Of a stretch of DNA of 64,000 nt, positions 25,525 to 33,630 are shown piece by piece. The notes beneath the pieces were generated by a model that saw only the letters and a list, made by a program, of their open reading frames with translations, ran no database searches and was not told the origin of the DNA. The position numbers were made by a program, and so were the translations under genes. The first letter of the stretch is position 1; each line of letters begins with the position of its first letter. This DNA comes from an uncultured Candidatus Melainabacteria bacterium (GTDB lineage: Bacteria > Cyanobacteriota > Vampirovibrionia > Gastranaerophilales > Gastranaerophilaceae), in contig CAKULF010000002.1 of the NCBI GenBank assembly GCA_934667125.1, positions 1 to 64,000 on the forward strand, written 5' to 3'.

Positions 25525-28035
25525 TTAATCCGCCCAGTTTATGTTATCGGTCACACAACGGACACTCATTGCATAATTGTCATAAGAATTGACATTTACA
25601 GAAGCAATACCATTTTCTATATGCATTGTTTTGTTGTCTTCGCTTAACCATATATCACTAACATAGCAACGGCTATCTCTAGCTCCCTTACAAACACTTC
25701 CAATGGGACAATAATTTGAGCCCTGAGAAACCGAAGTTCTATCACAAAGTTGAAGCCCGTCTTCAACGCTTGTATATTTATTAGGTATAAATTTAGATAA
25801 AAATGATGAATATTTTGTTTCAGACGTTATGTAATTAACCAATCCTTTTGCTTCGTTTGAGCTTAAAAGCCTCCATCTTTTATCAGTAGCATTATCCGGT
25901 GCCCAATTGGCACACAAATTTGTTGCTGCTTTTTGTCTGCATACAGTTCTATTGGTTGCGTCATAATCATACGTTCCGCTACCATTGCTTGTTGTACCTT
26001 TCCAACAACAATAATCTCCAGAACATGAAGTTGAAACATCTACAACGGTGACTTTTGCGTTGCTGTCGCTATAGTCACTTGCCGTATTTGTTCCATAACG
26101 AGGTTTTCCCTTGTCTGCAGCATCATAATCCGCAAAATTGTACTTTATCATACAAATATTTCGGCTTGCACCATTTAAGTATTTTTTATCTATAAATAAA
26201 GCCTTGTATTTATCGCAATCGCCTTGATTTCTTGGTTCGTTTGTTTGATAAGTTTCTTCAGCGGGGTCTGGTATTGTTTTTCTAATATTATCTGAAACGC
26301 ATCTTACGCCCATTGCATAATTGTCATAAGAATTGACATTTACAGAAGCAATACCATTTTCTATACGCATTGCAAGATTTTTTTCGCTTACCCAAACATG
26401 ACTAGGGTAACAACGGCTATCTCTGGCTCCCTTACAAGCGTCACCACTTGGACATTGATTTGAACCATAGGAAGCCGAAGTTCTATCACAAAGTTGAAGT
26501 CCATCACTATCTAAGTATTTTGTAAGAAATGAAAACGGTTCACTACCAGGATAATATCCATCATAATTAATATAGGTTGCCAAAGCGGTGGCTTCACTTT
26601 TGGTCATCAATCTCCAATGTCCGACTTTACTTCCTGCATAAGCCCAATTATTGCAAATTTCGTCCGCGGCTTTTTGACGACAAACTGAACGATTATCAGA
26701 AGAATAGTTACTATAATTAGTTACACCACTACTTGTTGCGCCTTTCCAACAACAATATTCAGTATTGCAGCTTTCATTAACATCAACAACTTTAACGCCA
26801 AACTTTACATAAAGCGGATGATATGGTTTTCCATCCATCGCATATCTATCGTCAGTTACATTATATTGTGTTACACAAAGATTACTTCCGCTGCCTAGAA
26901 ATCTTTTGTTAATATAAAGAGTACCTTCGGGGCAATCATCTTGATTTCTTGGTTCAACATCGTTATGGTTTGATATTTCATTATCCACTGACGAAACAAC
27001 CTCATCAACTTTAGATGTTACACATCTTACACCCATTGCATAATTATCATAAGAATTGACATTTACAGAAGCAACACCGCCCTCTATGCGCATTGCAAGA
27101 TTTTTTTCGCTTACCCAAACATGGCTAGGGTAACAACGGCTATCTCTGGCTCCCTTACAAGCGTCACCACTTGGACATTGGTTTGAACCCTTTGAAGCCG
27201 AAGTTCTATCACACAATTGCAATCCATTTGAGCCCATATATTTTGTTAAAAAATGATCTGAATCTGATTCTGCTGCAATTGCAGCAGCCAACTTGGTTCC
27301 TTCAGCTTTTGTTAACAATCTCCAAGAACCTTGTTTTGTTCCAGGGAAAGCCCAATTATTGCATATTTTTGTTGCTGCATTTTGCCTGCAAACTGTTCTG
27401 TTGCCTGCCGAATACCCCGGATAACTATTTGTCGCATTACTTGTATTGCCTTTCCAACAACAATTTGCAGAGCTTGTACATGTACTGGTTCCCGTTTGGG
27501 TTATTTGCACCCCGATTTTTGGATATTTTGGATGATAAATCTTATCAATTGTTCCAACTTTATAAGTATTTTCTTCATCCCCAGCATTATATTTCATCAT
27601 ACATAAATCAGTTGTTCCTGTATATTTTTTGTCAATAAATACAGCATTAACGGATTTACAACAAGCTTCTGTAGGCAATCCTCCACTTTCATGGCATGCT
27701 AAGTTTTCGCATTTTCCATTTAACAAACTAAATCCATCATTACAAATTGAGCAAACATTATGCGCACAATATGTGCAGTTTTCATCCGAGCACGGTTGAC
27801 ATTTGCAGGTGCCATCAAGGTAATAACCTGCTTCGCAAGTAATATTTGAGGGACAATTGATTTCTCCGCTTCCGCTATTATTCCCTCCAAAGCTTCCGAC
27901 AGTCACGCCCATAGATGACAATTTTTTAGTGATAATCGGCGCAAAGGCAGCAGTAATCAAGCTTATAGTTATTAAGCTAATCATCAGTTCAACAAGGGAA
28001 AAACCCTTGAAGAAACTTTTCAAACTCTTTTTCAT
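25525..28035 (-). CDS. Giant prepilin-like protein with three Cys-rich lectin-like repeats
   Basis: 836 aa. The leader KSFFKG-FSLVELMISL has a type IV prepilin cleavage site (Gly/Phe, Glu at +5) and a hydrophobic helix to about residue 35. A Cys-rich EGF/furin-like module (about 58-110; CQPCSDENCTYCAHNVC) follows. Then come three homologous segments of roughly 215-235 residues (about 128-345, 360-595 and 605-835). Each contains CCWKG, NRTVCRQ-A, WRLL/WRLM, QLCDRTS, CKGARDSRCY and NSYDNYA followed by a VRCV ending. That ending resembles the C-type-lectin/FISUMP fold. It is probably an adhesive surface pilin or tip protein. Parts of the repeats are almost identical in DNA. Prepilin peptidase is not in the window. 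Confidence 0.8.
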   Translation of the reverse strand: MKKSLKSFFKGFSLVELMISLITISLITAAFAPIITKKLSSMGVTVGSFGGNNSGSGEINCPSNITCEAGYYLDGTCKCQPCSDENCTYCAHNVCSICNDGFSLLNGKCENLACHESGGLPTEACCKSVNAVFIDKKYTGTTDLCMMKYNAGDEENTYKVGTIDKIYHPKYPKIGVQITQTGTSTCTSSANCCWKGNTSNATNSYPGYSAGNRTVCRQNAATKICNNWAFPGTKQGSWRLLTKAEGTKLAAAIAAESDSDHFLTKYMGSNGLQLCDRTSASKGSNQCPSGDACKGARDSRCYPSHVWVSEKNLAMRIEGGVASVNVNSYDNYAMGVRCVTSKVDEVVSSVDNEISNHNDVEPRNQDDCPEGTLYINKRFLGSGSNLCVTQYNVTDDRYAMDGKPYHPLYVKFGVKVVDVNESCNTEYCCWKGATSSGVTNYSNYSSDNRSVCRQKAADEICNNWAYAGSKVGHWRLMTKSEATALATYINYDGYYPGSEPFSFLTKYLDSDGLQLCDRTSASYGSNQCPSGDACKGARDSRCYPSHVWVSEKNLAMRIENGIASVNVNSYDNYAMGVRCVSDNIRKTIPDPAEETYQTNEPRNQGDCDKYKALFIDKKYLNGASRNICMIKYNFADYDAADKGKPRYGTNTASDYSDSNAKVTVVDVSTSCSGDYCCWKGTTSNGSGTYDYDATNRTVCRQKAATNLCANWAPDNATDKRWRLLSSNEAKGLVNYITSETKYSSFLSKFIPNKYTSVEDGLQLCDRTSVSQGSNYCPIGSVCKGARDSRCYVSDIWLSEDNKTMHIENGIASVNVNSYDNYAMSVRCVTDNINWAD
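25568..27230 (-). repeat. Three intragenic repeat copies in the prepilin-like gene
   Basis: Blocks starting near 25568, 26312 and 27035 share runs of near-identity about 190 bases long, including a stretch encoding NSYDNYAMxVRCV and one encoding CKGARDSRCY. Copies two and three match most closely. The spacing is about 720-745 bases, equal to the protein repeat length. Confidence 0.85.
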
Positions 28036-28213
28036 ATTAAAACCTGTTATTTATGTGTTGATGTATTTTAGAAGTTTAATTTTGTGTTTTTTGAAAAACT
28101 TCTAGTTTAATTTATATATTACTTGTCTAATTTCCTTTTGTCAAATTTATAGTAAGTTAAATTGGGTATAATATTTGAAAAAAGTGACTTATAATTATTT
28201 CAAAAGGATGATT

Positions 28214-28531
28214 ATGACTACTTTAAAATTATTCGGCAAAAGAATAAAAGAGCTAAGAAAAAGGCAAAAAATCACCCAAGAACAATTGGGTGAACTTGTT
28301 GGAATTGATTCTAAACAAATCGGCAATATCGAAACAGGGACGTATTTTACAACGATTAGTACGCTTGAAAAAATTGCAAAAATTTTAAATGTAGAAATTT
28401 ATGAGCTTTTTGAATTTAGCCATCAAAAAGATAAAAAAGCACTGATTGAGGAAATTATTACGCTTTTAAACTCTGCTCCCGAAGAGAAAATTAAGACAAG
28501 CTATAAGGTTATTAAGAGTATTATTCATTAG
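28214..28531 (+). CDS. XRE-family helix-turn-helix regulator
   Basis: 105 aa. Residues 5-62 form a Cro/cI-type HTH (FGKRIKELRKRQKITQEQLG, then LVGIDSKQIGNIETG), and the tail is helical (KKALIEEIITLLNSAPEEKI). ATG 28214 is preferred because AAAAGGA ends five bases upstream; earlier in-frame starts at 28175 and 28208 lack room for an SD. The short helical tail may serve dimerisation. Its target is unknown; it is divergent from the prepilin-like gene and is a candidate regulator of it. Confidence 0.85.
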   Translation: MTTLKLFGKRIKELRKRQKITQEQLGELVGIDSKQIGNIETGTYFTTISTLEKIAKILNVEIYELFEFSHQKDKKALIEEIITLLNSAPEEKIKTSYKVIKSIIH

Positions 28532-28568
28532 ATATTTGCGTTATTAAATTTATTTATAACTTAATTAC

Positions 28569-28600
28569 AAAAAGCCGAAAGTGAAAAACTTTCGGCTTTT
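28569..28600. terminator. Bidirectional terminator between the XRE gene and tsf
   Basis: AAAAGCCGAAAGT and ACTTTCGGCTTTT form a 13-bp stem with A-run and T-run on both sides, so it can stop transcripts from either strand. Confidence 0.8.
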
Positions 28601-28620
28601 GATATTTTTAGCTAAGTTTA

Positions 28621-28806
28621 CTAAGCAAAGCATTGCTAAGCTCGCTTGATTCGGGTTATTGCTCCTGAGGAAATTATAAATTTCCACGTCGCCATGGTAC
28701 GGCTTAAAAAAGGCTAAAACTCTTCGTTTTAGCCTTTTTACGCACACCTTTGCCCTCATCTGCGCTCGCTAAGCAAAGCATTGCTAAGCTCGCTTGATTC
28801 GGGTTA
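28621..28806 (-). repeat. Intergenic repeat element A downstream of tsf
   Basis: A 38-base direct repeat occurs at 28621-28658 and again at 28769-28806, where it overlaps the tsf stop codon. Between the copies lie a terminator hairpin and, read on the minus strand, a box GAGGGCAAAGGTGTGCG (28757-28741). A related box is found in element B at 31.3 kb. No protein is encoded. Confidence 0.7.
28705..28739 (-). terminator. Terminator of the rpsB-tsf operon
   Basis: GGCTAAAAC (28712-28720) pairs with GTTTTAGCC (28726-28734), with T runs on both sides. It lies inside repeat element A. Confidence 0.75.
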
Positions 28807-29685
28807 ACCTTTAATTTGGTTCATTACTTCTTCAGCAAAGTTATCTTGTCTTTTTTCCAATCCTTCGCCAAGAACAAATCTATCAAATTTAACAATTGTC
28901 AATTTGCCTTCAATCAATTGAGCAACAGTCAAATCAGGATTTTTTACGAATGGTTGTTCTAATAAGCAACGTTGAGCCATTAATTTATTTACACGACCTT
29001 CAACGATTTTTTCTCTAATGTTTTCAGGTTTTTTAGCCAAATCTTCTTTACCCATTTCAATTCTTTTTTCTTCTTCAATAACTGAAGCAGGAATTTCTTC
29101 TCTTGAAATGAATTCAGGAGCATTTGAAGCAATGTGTAAACAAATATCTTTAGTGATTGCTGTTGTTTCGTCGTTAGCATCAGCTTTTGCTTCAACTAAA
29201 ACACCGATTTTGCCATTGTGGATATATGTGTTTACAACAGCATTATCGTCATATTTAACAAATCTTCTGATTGTGATTTTTTCGCCGATTTTAGCGATTT
29301 TTTCTTTAACAATTTCTTCAATTGTTTTGCCACATTTTGGGCAAGTCATTGCAAGAAATTCTTCTACTGTAGCAGGGTTCATAGCAAGAATTGCTGCTGC
29401 CATTTCGTTTGCAAAAGCTTTGAAATCTTCGTTTTTAGCAACGAAATCTGTTTCGCAGTTGATTTCAACCATTGCTGCTCTTGAGCCTTCAACAACAGAA
29501 GCGATTGTACCTTCTGCTGCAATTCTGCCCATTTTTTTATCTGCTGAAGCCATACCTTTTTGTCTTAAAAATTCAATGGCTTTTTCCATATCACCATCGG
29601 TTTCAACTAGAGCTTTTTTAGCGTCCATCATACCGGCGCCGGTTTTATCTCTTAGTTCTTTTACCATAGATGCTTTAATTTCCAT
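28804..29685 (-). CDS. tsf: Translation elongation factor Ts
   Basis: EF-Tu nucleotide exchange factor, 293 aa. The N-terminal UBA-like part (VKELRDKTGAGMMDAKKALV, about 9-28) and the TDFVAKNEDF motif of the EF-Tu-binding core (about 79-88) are diagnostic. An unusual CPKCGKTIEE zinc-like insert follows at about 115-125; most Ts proteins lack the CxxC pair. The C-terminus has the coiled-coil RINKLxAQRCLLEQPFVK type segment. SD GGAGAA; 47 bases after rpsB. Confidence 0.95.
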   Translation of the reverse strand: MEIKASMVKELRDKTGAGMMDAKKALVETDGDMEKAIEFLRQKGMASADKKMGRIAAEGTIASVVEGSRAAMVEINCETDFVAKNEDFKAFANEMAAAILAMNPATVEEFLAMTCPKCGKTIEEIVKEKIAKIGEKITIRRFVKYDDNAVVNTYIHNGKIGVLVEAKADANDETTAITKDICLHIASNAPEFISREEIPASVIEEEKRIEMGKEDLAKKPENIREKIVEGRVNKLMAQRCLLEQPFVKNPDLTVAQLIEGKLTIVKFDRFVLGEGLEKRQDNFAEEVMNQIKG

Positions 29686-29732
29686 AGTTTATTCTCCTAA
29701 TTCTAATTAATTTACTTCGCATTTCGCACAAC

Positions 29733-30485
29733 TTACGCTTCTGCGTTTGCGTCTTTAGCTTCGATTTTTTCAATCTTGCCCATGTTTTTAATGTTGTTTG
29801 CTCTAAGTTCTTTACCTTCTAAAACAGCGTCAGCCATTTTTGAACAGATTAATTTGATTGAACGAAGTGCGTCATCATTTCCTGGGATAATGTAGTCAAT
29901 TCCATCTGTATCAGCATTTGTATCAGCCAAACATACAACAGGAATACCTAATTTATTAGCTTCTTTAATTGCAATTAATTCTTTTTGTTGATCAACTACA
30001 ACTAAAACATCAGGCATACCTTTCATTTCTTTGATACCGCCTAAAGTTTTTGATAATTTAGCAACTTGACGATTTAATTGAGCAACTTCTTTTTTAGGAA
30101 GTTTGTTAGCTGCGCCTGATTCAAGGAAGCCTTCTAGTTCTCTTAATTTATTAACTCTGCCACGAATTGTTTCAAAGTTTGTCATCATACCACCTAACCA
30201 ACGACGGTTGATATAGTAGCTTCCGCAACGAACTGCTTCTTGAGCAACAACGTCAACTGCTTGTTTTTTAGTACCAACAAATAAAACGTTTTTGCCTTCT
30301 GAAGCTAATTTTCTAACTACTTCATAAGCTTTGTCTAATAAATCTGATGTTTTTCTAAGGTCAACAATATAAATGCCGTTTTTAGCGCCAAAAATATATT
30401 GTTTCATTTTTGGGTTCCATTTTTGAGTTTGGTGACCAAAATGCACACCTGCATCTAATAATTCTACTAATGTAGCTACTGCCAT
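29733..30485 (-). CDS. rpsB: 30S ribosomal protein uS2
   Basis: 250 aa. Typical S2 signatures: [19 protein letters not shown] (about 9-27), [30 protein letters not shown] (about 95-107), PDVLVVVD and [25 protein letters not shown]. The C-terminal 25 residues are a charged tail rich in Lys/Glu/Ala. SD AAAGGAC. A folded leader precedes it and tsf follows, the standard operon. Confidence 0.97.
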   Translation of the reverse strand: MAVATLVELLDAGVHFGHQTQKWNPKMKQYIFGAKNGIYIVDLRKTSDLLDKAYEVVRKLASEGKNVLFVGTKKQAVDVVAQEAVRCGSYYINRRWLGGMMTNFETIRGRVNKLRELEGFLESGAANKLPKKEVAQLNRQVAKLSKTLGGIKEMKGMPDVLVVVDQQKELIAIKEANKLGIPVVCLADTNADTDGIDYIIPGNDDALRSIKLICSKMADAVLEGKELRANNIKNMGKIEKIEAKDANAEA

Positions 30486-30600
30486 AGTTTCTTGTCCTTT
30501 CTATTTTTCGGTTTTCCTGACCTCTATGGTTAAGGCTGGCTAAAATGCCATGTGGACTGTGATTTTCACATACCGAAAAGGTAATCTATTAACAAAATAA
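30486..30600 (-). promoter_or_regulatory. Structured 5' leader of rpsB
   Basis: On the minus strand TTTTCGGT (30579-30572) can pair with ACCGAAAA (30512-30505), closing about 60 bases that contain a small hairpin TGTGA-aaa-TCACA and an ATGG...CCAT helix. This fits an autoregulatory leader bound by protein S2, as known in other bacteria, but the motif itself is not one I recognise. Confidence 0.45.
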
Positions 30601-30705
30601 TTTTATTAAAAACATAATTTAATTGCAATTTATTAGCTTGTTTTTTTAAGTTATGTATATTTTTTTGTTTTTGTATTAAATTATTAATGGAATTGGAGGC
30701 AAAAT

Positions 30706-31323
30706 ATGGGTTGCTTGAAAAGTTTAATTAATAAAATTATAATGATAGCGCTTGTTATAGCGTTTTTTGCATTTGGTGGATACAGTTTCGTAACAAAATG
30801 TATAAATGATTATCAAAATCCTTCTCGAGCTGAATTTGTTAAAGCTGAAAAAGATTATGGCAATTTTGCATATATTTCATCAGACTATCAACTTTCAAGA
30901 AATTTCAATGTTTTCGGTTATAAAAAGATAAGTGCAAAATATTTGCCGACAGGTCAAAAAATCACAATTTATGATTTAAAAGATGAAAAATTAATTTCTC
31001 CAAACGACTTTAAAACAAACGCTGTTGATAAAAAATTAAATGATTTATTGGATAAATTCAAAGATTCATTTATCACTCTTGAAAACTTCAAAATCACTTC
31101 AAGAGGAACTTATGTTGCAAAAGGAAAATCAATTCCTTATATCAATTTTAGCGCTAATATCAAAAATATTCCATTCAAAACAGTAACAGGAACAGTTGCA
31201 GCGTATGCTACGACAAATGCTAAGGCTAAATGCGCTTCAACGAAGTTGATTGTGACAATGGTTGATTCTAAACAATTCAATCCTGCTATTCAAGGCGGAT
31301 TTATTAAAGCAATTAGGTTCTAA
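30706..31323 (+). CDS. Membrane-anchored protein of unknown function
   Basis: 205 aa. A short basic start and one hydrophobic segment (about 10-30; IIMIALVIAFFAFGGYSFV) anchor an extracytoplasmic domain. The domain (about 45-205) has alternating strands such as GYKKISAKYLPTGQKITIYDL and FKTVTGTVAAYATTN, with two late Cys-free helices. No known motif was found. SD TTGGAGG is strong. Divergent from rpsB; repeat element B begins directly after the stop. Confidence 0.65.
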   Translation: MGCLKSLINKIIMIALVIAFFAFGGYSFVTKCINDYQNPSRAEFVKAEKDYGNFAYISSDYQLSRNFNVFGYKKISAKYLPTGQKITIYDLKDEKLISPNDFKTNAVDKKLNDLLDKFKDSFITLENFKITSRGTYVAKGKSIPYINFSANIKNIPFKTVTGTVAAYATTNAKAKCASTKLIVTMVDSKQFNPAIQGGFIKAIRF

Positions 31324-31456
31324 GCTCCCGAGCAAAGCAAACCGTAGTCCGACGGACTAGGTTTTGCAAAGCGAGGGCATAGGTGTGTGAAGCATATTGC
31401 CAGCCACGACGAGGGGGTGGCAATATACGCAACCATACCCGAGCAAAGCAAACTCA
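31324..31456 (+). repeat. Intergenic repeat element B
   Basis: A direct repeat CCCGAGCAAAGCAAA occurs near 31327 and 31439. Inside are a hairpin AAACC..GGTTT with TAGTCC/GGACTA arms (31340-31364), a box GAGGGCATAGGTGTGTG (31373-31389) and a perfect 9-bp hairpin ATATTGCCA/TGGCAATAT (31394-31426). Base composition is more GC-rich than the flanks. The design parallels element A at 28.6 kb. Confidence 0.6.
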
Positions 31457-31565
31457 CCCCATCCAACTTTGTAAAATTTTATTAACACAACCACAAAAAA
31501 CTATCAAAAAAATTATCGTTTTGTTTTTATATAAACATCATAGCAAACAAAAAAAGGACTAAAAC

Positions 31566-32090
31566 ATGGAAACAGCACCAGTAAACAATTTTTCTAACAT
31601 GTCAGGCATTAAAAAATTTGGAAAAGGCTTAGGTTTTGAAATCAAAAGCGTAATCCCTGTACTTGGTGAATATACAATCGGTAATATTGATTTAAAACAC
31701 GACAACTTAAAAGAAGATGTTGTTCTTTTATCAAAAGGAAAAGATGCTAAATGTGAAAAAGAAAAAGCCGGCGAATCATTCTTAACCGGTTTAATGTATG
31801 CTATTAAAGCTTATGTTCCTTTCTATGGCACATACGCTATCGGACAAGACAAAATCGAACACGAAAAACTAAAGAAAGATATTACTGCTCTACAAGAAGG
31901 TGCTGAACTTGTTCAAACAGATAAACAAGCTGGAGTATTCAAAACATATTTCAAAGGTCTTGGCGAAAGAATTAAACACCTTATACCAATCTACAGTACA
32001 TATTACAGAGGCAAATTAGTTTCTGAAACAATTGGTATGGAAAAAGCTGTTGAAGAAATTCAAGACGCTAAAGACGCTAAGAAAGCATAA
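31566..32090 (+). CDS. Small protein made of three similar segments
   Basis: 174 aa with no signal peptide. Three segments of about 50 residues align: FEIKSVIPVLGEYTIGN (about 24-40), YAIKAYVPFYGTYAIGQ (about 79-95) and ERIKHLIPIYSTYYRG (about 137-152). Each is followed by an acidic/Lys-rich stretch. The shared pattern is IKxxxPxxxxYxxG. The segments could be re-entrant membrane loops or amphipathic helices. The function is unknown. SD AAAGGA; a terminator follows at 32111. Confidence 0.7.
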   Translation: METAPVNNFSNMSGIKKFGKGLGFEIKSVIPVLGEYTIGNIDLKHDNLKEDVVLLSKGKDAKCEKEKAGESFLTGLMYAIKAYVPFYGTYAIGQDKIEHEKLKKDITALQEGAELVQTDKQAGVFKTYFKGLGERIKHLIPIYSTYYRGKLVSETIGMEKAVEEIQDAKDAKKA

Positions 32091-32110
32091 GAAAAATCTA
32101 TCAATAAATA

Positions 32111-32142
32111 AAAAGGCTTGCAAAATTGTGAGCCTTTTTTAT
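32111..32142. terminator. Terminator shared by the three-repeat gene and the formyltransferase gene
   Basis: GGCTTGC (32115-32121) pairs with GTGAGCC (32128-32134), flanked by A and T runs on the two sides. Confidence 0.75.
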
Positions 32143-33011
32143 TATTTATAAACCTTAAATAAAAAATCTTTTCCTTTAACAACAAAAAACTTATTATTAT
32201 TTTCAAGAATTTTATAGGTTTTTTCTTTTTCAGACTTCTCATCAACTTTCAAAAATTCATATTTTTCAATTTTAATATATCGGCTTGCAATTTTAACATA
32301 CGGGCTTGCCCAAGGATACAAGGCTCTTAGGTGTCTTTCGACATCGGTTTTTGATTTTGTTAAATCAATTATAATATCTTTTTCGGAAATTTGCGGCTCG
32401 TAACTTGCGTAAGCATTATTTTGTTTAATTGGTTGAATTTGATTTGAATTATATAATTTCAAAAAATCCTGAACCATATATTTTGCAAGCTTAACAGTCT
32501 TATCCTTAAGGGTTTTTCCCGTTTCATTTTCTTCAATTGTAATCGCTTCTTGAAGAATAATATCCCCGCAATCAAACTTTTCACTCATAAAATGAACAGT
32601 TAAACCTGTCACTTTTTGATTGTTATATATTACCCAAAAATATGGGTTTGCGCCTCTGTTTTTAGGCAACAAGGCAGGATGAAAATTTACACAAGTAACC
32701 AAATTTAAAATATCGCTTTTAAATTTTTCGCCCCAAGAACCAACAATAATTAAATCGGGCTTAAGTTTTTTAATCTCGTTTTGAAATTCAAGGGAATTAA
32801 CGCTATCACCCTTTATATCATATAATTTGTTGTATTTAATATTTGTGTAATCTTGTGATGGGTTGAAAATGTCTTTAAAAAACAGCTCAAATTTATTATA
32901 TTTTATTCTATCGTTTCTAAAAACACCAACAATCTTGTTATCGCTTGCTAAAACGCCCTCAATCAAGGAATAGAGCATTTGCCCATAACCAACTAAAACA
33001 ACTTTTGCCAA
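32142..33011 (-). CDS. Formyltransferase-family protein (methionyl-tRNA formyltransferase-like)
   Basis: About 289 aa from TTG 33011 (MAKVVLVGYGQ), chosen because GAGG ends six to seven bases upstream; an earlier TTG at 33017 sits on the SD. The formyltransferase core has the catalytic Asn-His-Asp set (VNFHPALLPKNRGANPYFW and KFDCGDIILQ). The C-terminal part (about 200-289) looks like the Fmt C-domain (ALYPWASPYVKI). The NPYFW sequence differs from the usual GAAP of true Fmt, so a sugar or other formyl acceptor is possible. Last gene of the der-plsY run. Confidence 0.75.
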   Translation of the reverse strand: MAKVVLVGYGQMLYSLIEGVLASDNKIVGVFRNDRIKYNKFELFFKDIFNPSQDYTNIKYNKLYDIKGDSVNSLEFQNEIKKLKPDLIIVGSWGEKFKSDILNLVTCVNFHPALLPKNRGANPYFWVIYNNQKVTGLTVHFMSEKFDCGDIILQEAITIEENETGKTLKDKTVKLAKYMVQDFLKLYNSNQIQPIKQNNAYASYEPQISEKDIIIDLTKSKTDVERHLRALYPWASPYVKIASRYIKIEKYEFLKVDEKSEKEKTYKILENNNKFFVVKGKDFLFKVYK

Positions 33012-33024
33012 GTTCAACCTCGAA

Positions 33025-33630
33025 TTATCTTACTTTGTTTTCTTCGCCTTTGATTAATCTTTTAATGTTTTCTCTATGCAAATAGATTATATATAAGGCT
33101 GCAATGCCTGCATAAACAACATATCCGATTGGATTTTTAAAGTAATACATTAAAAATGGAGCGCAAGCTAAAGCAATAATTGAACCTAGGGAAACATATT
33201 TTGAAACATAAGTTATAACACCCCAAATAAGAGCAATTGAAAGACCAACAACCCAATTTAGAGCTAAAATTGTTCCAACTCCGCTAGCAACGGATTTTCC
33301 ACCTCTAAATTGCAAATAAATCGGTTTAGAATGACCAATTATAACAAAAATTGAAGCCACAACGGCAAAAATTCCAAATACATCAGCTATGAATAATTTT
33401 GCCAACAACACAGGAAGTGCGCCTTTAAAAGCGTCTAATAACATAACGATAAAAAACCATTTTTTGCCTAAAACACGTTTAACGTTGGTAGCACCCGTTG
33501 AACCTGAACCTATTTGTCTTATATCTTGACCTGTTTTAATTTTAACAATTAAATAGCCTGTTGGAATTGAGCCGATTAAATAGGCAACAAGGGCTGTTAA
33601 TAATATTATTGCAAAAAATTCTATACTCAT
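33025..33630 (-). CDS. plsY: Glycerol-3-phosphate acyltransferase PlsY
   Basis: Integral membrane enzyme that acylates glycerol-3-phosphate from acyl-phosphate, starting phospholipid synthesis. 201 aa with about five membrane helices. PlsY motifs are clear: GSIPTGYLIVKIKTGQDIRQ, GSGSTGATNVKRVLGKKW (about 41-58), GHSKPIYLQFRGGKSVASGVG (motif 2 with the phosphate loop) and a late HRENIKRLIKGEE (motif 3). Its ATG overlaps the der stop codon. Confidence 0.95.
   Translation of the reverse strand: MSIEFFAIILLTALVAYLIGSIPTGYLIVKIKTGQDIRQIGSGSTGATNVKRVLGKKWFFIVMLLDAFKGALPVLLAKLFIADVFGIFAVVASIFVIIGHSKPIYLQFRGGKSVASGVGTILALNWVVGLSIALIWGVITYVSKYVSLGSIIALACAPFLMYYFKNPIGYVVYAGIAALYIIYLHRENIKRLIKGEENKVR

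Noticed and set aside
25525..28035. Diversity-generating retroelement target
   Set aside because: The lectin-like ends recall such targets, but no reverse transcriptase, template repeat or adenine-biased substitution was seen in this window.
28565..28759. 64-aa minus-strand ORF between the XRE gene and tsf
   Set aside because: It consists of terminator and repeat sequence with no SD and no protein-like pattern.
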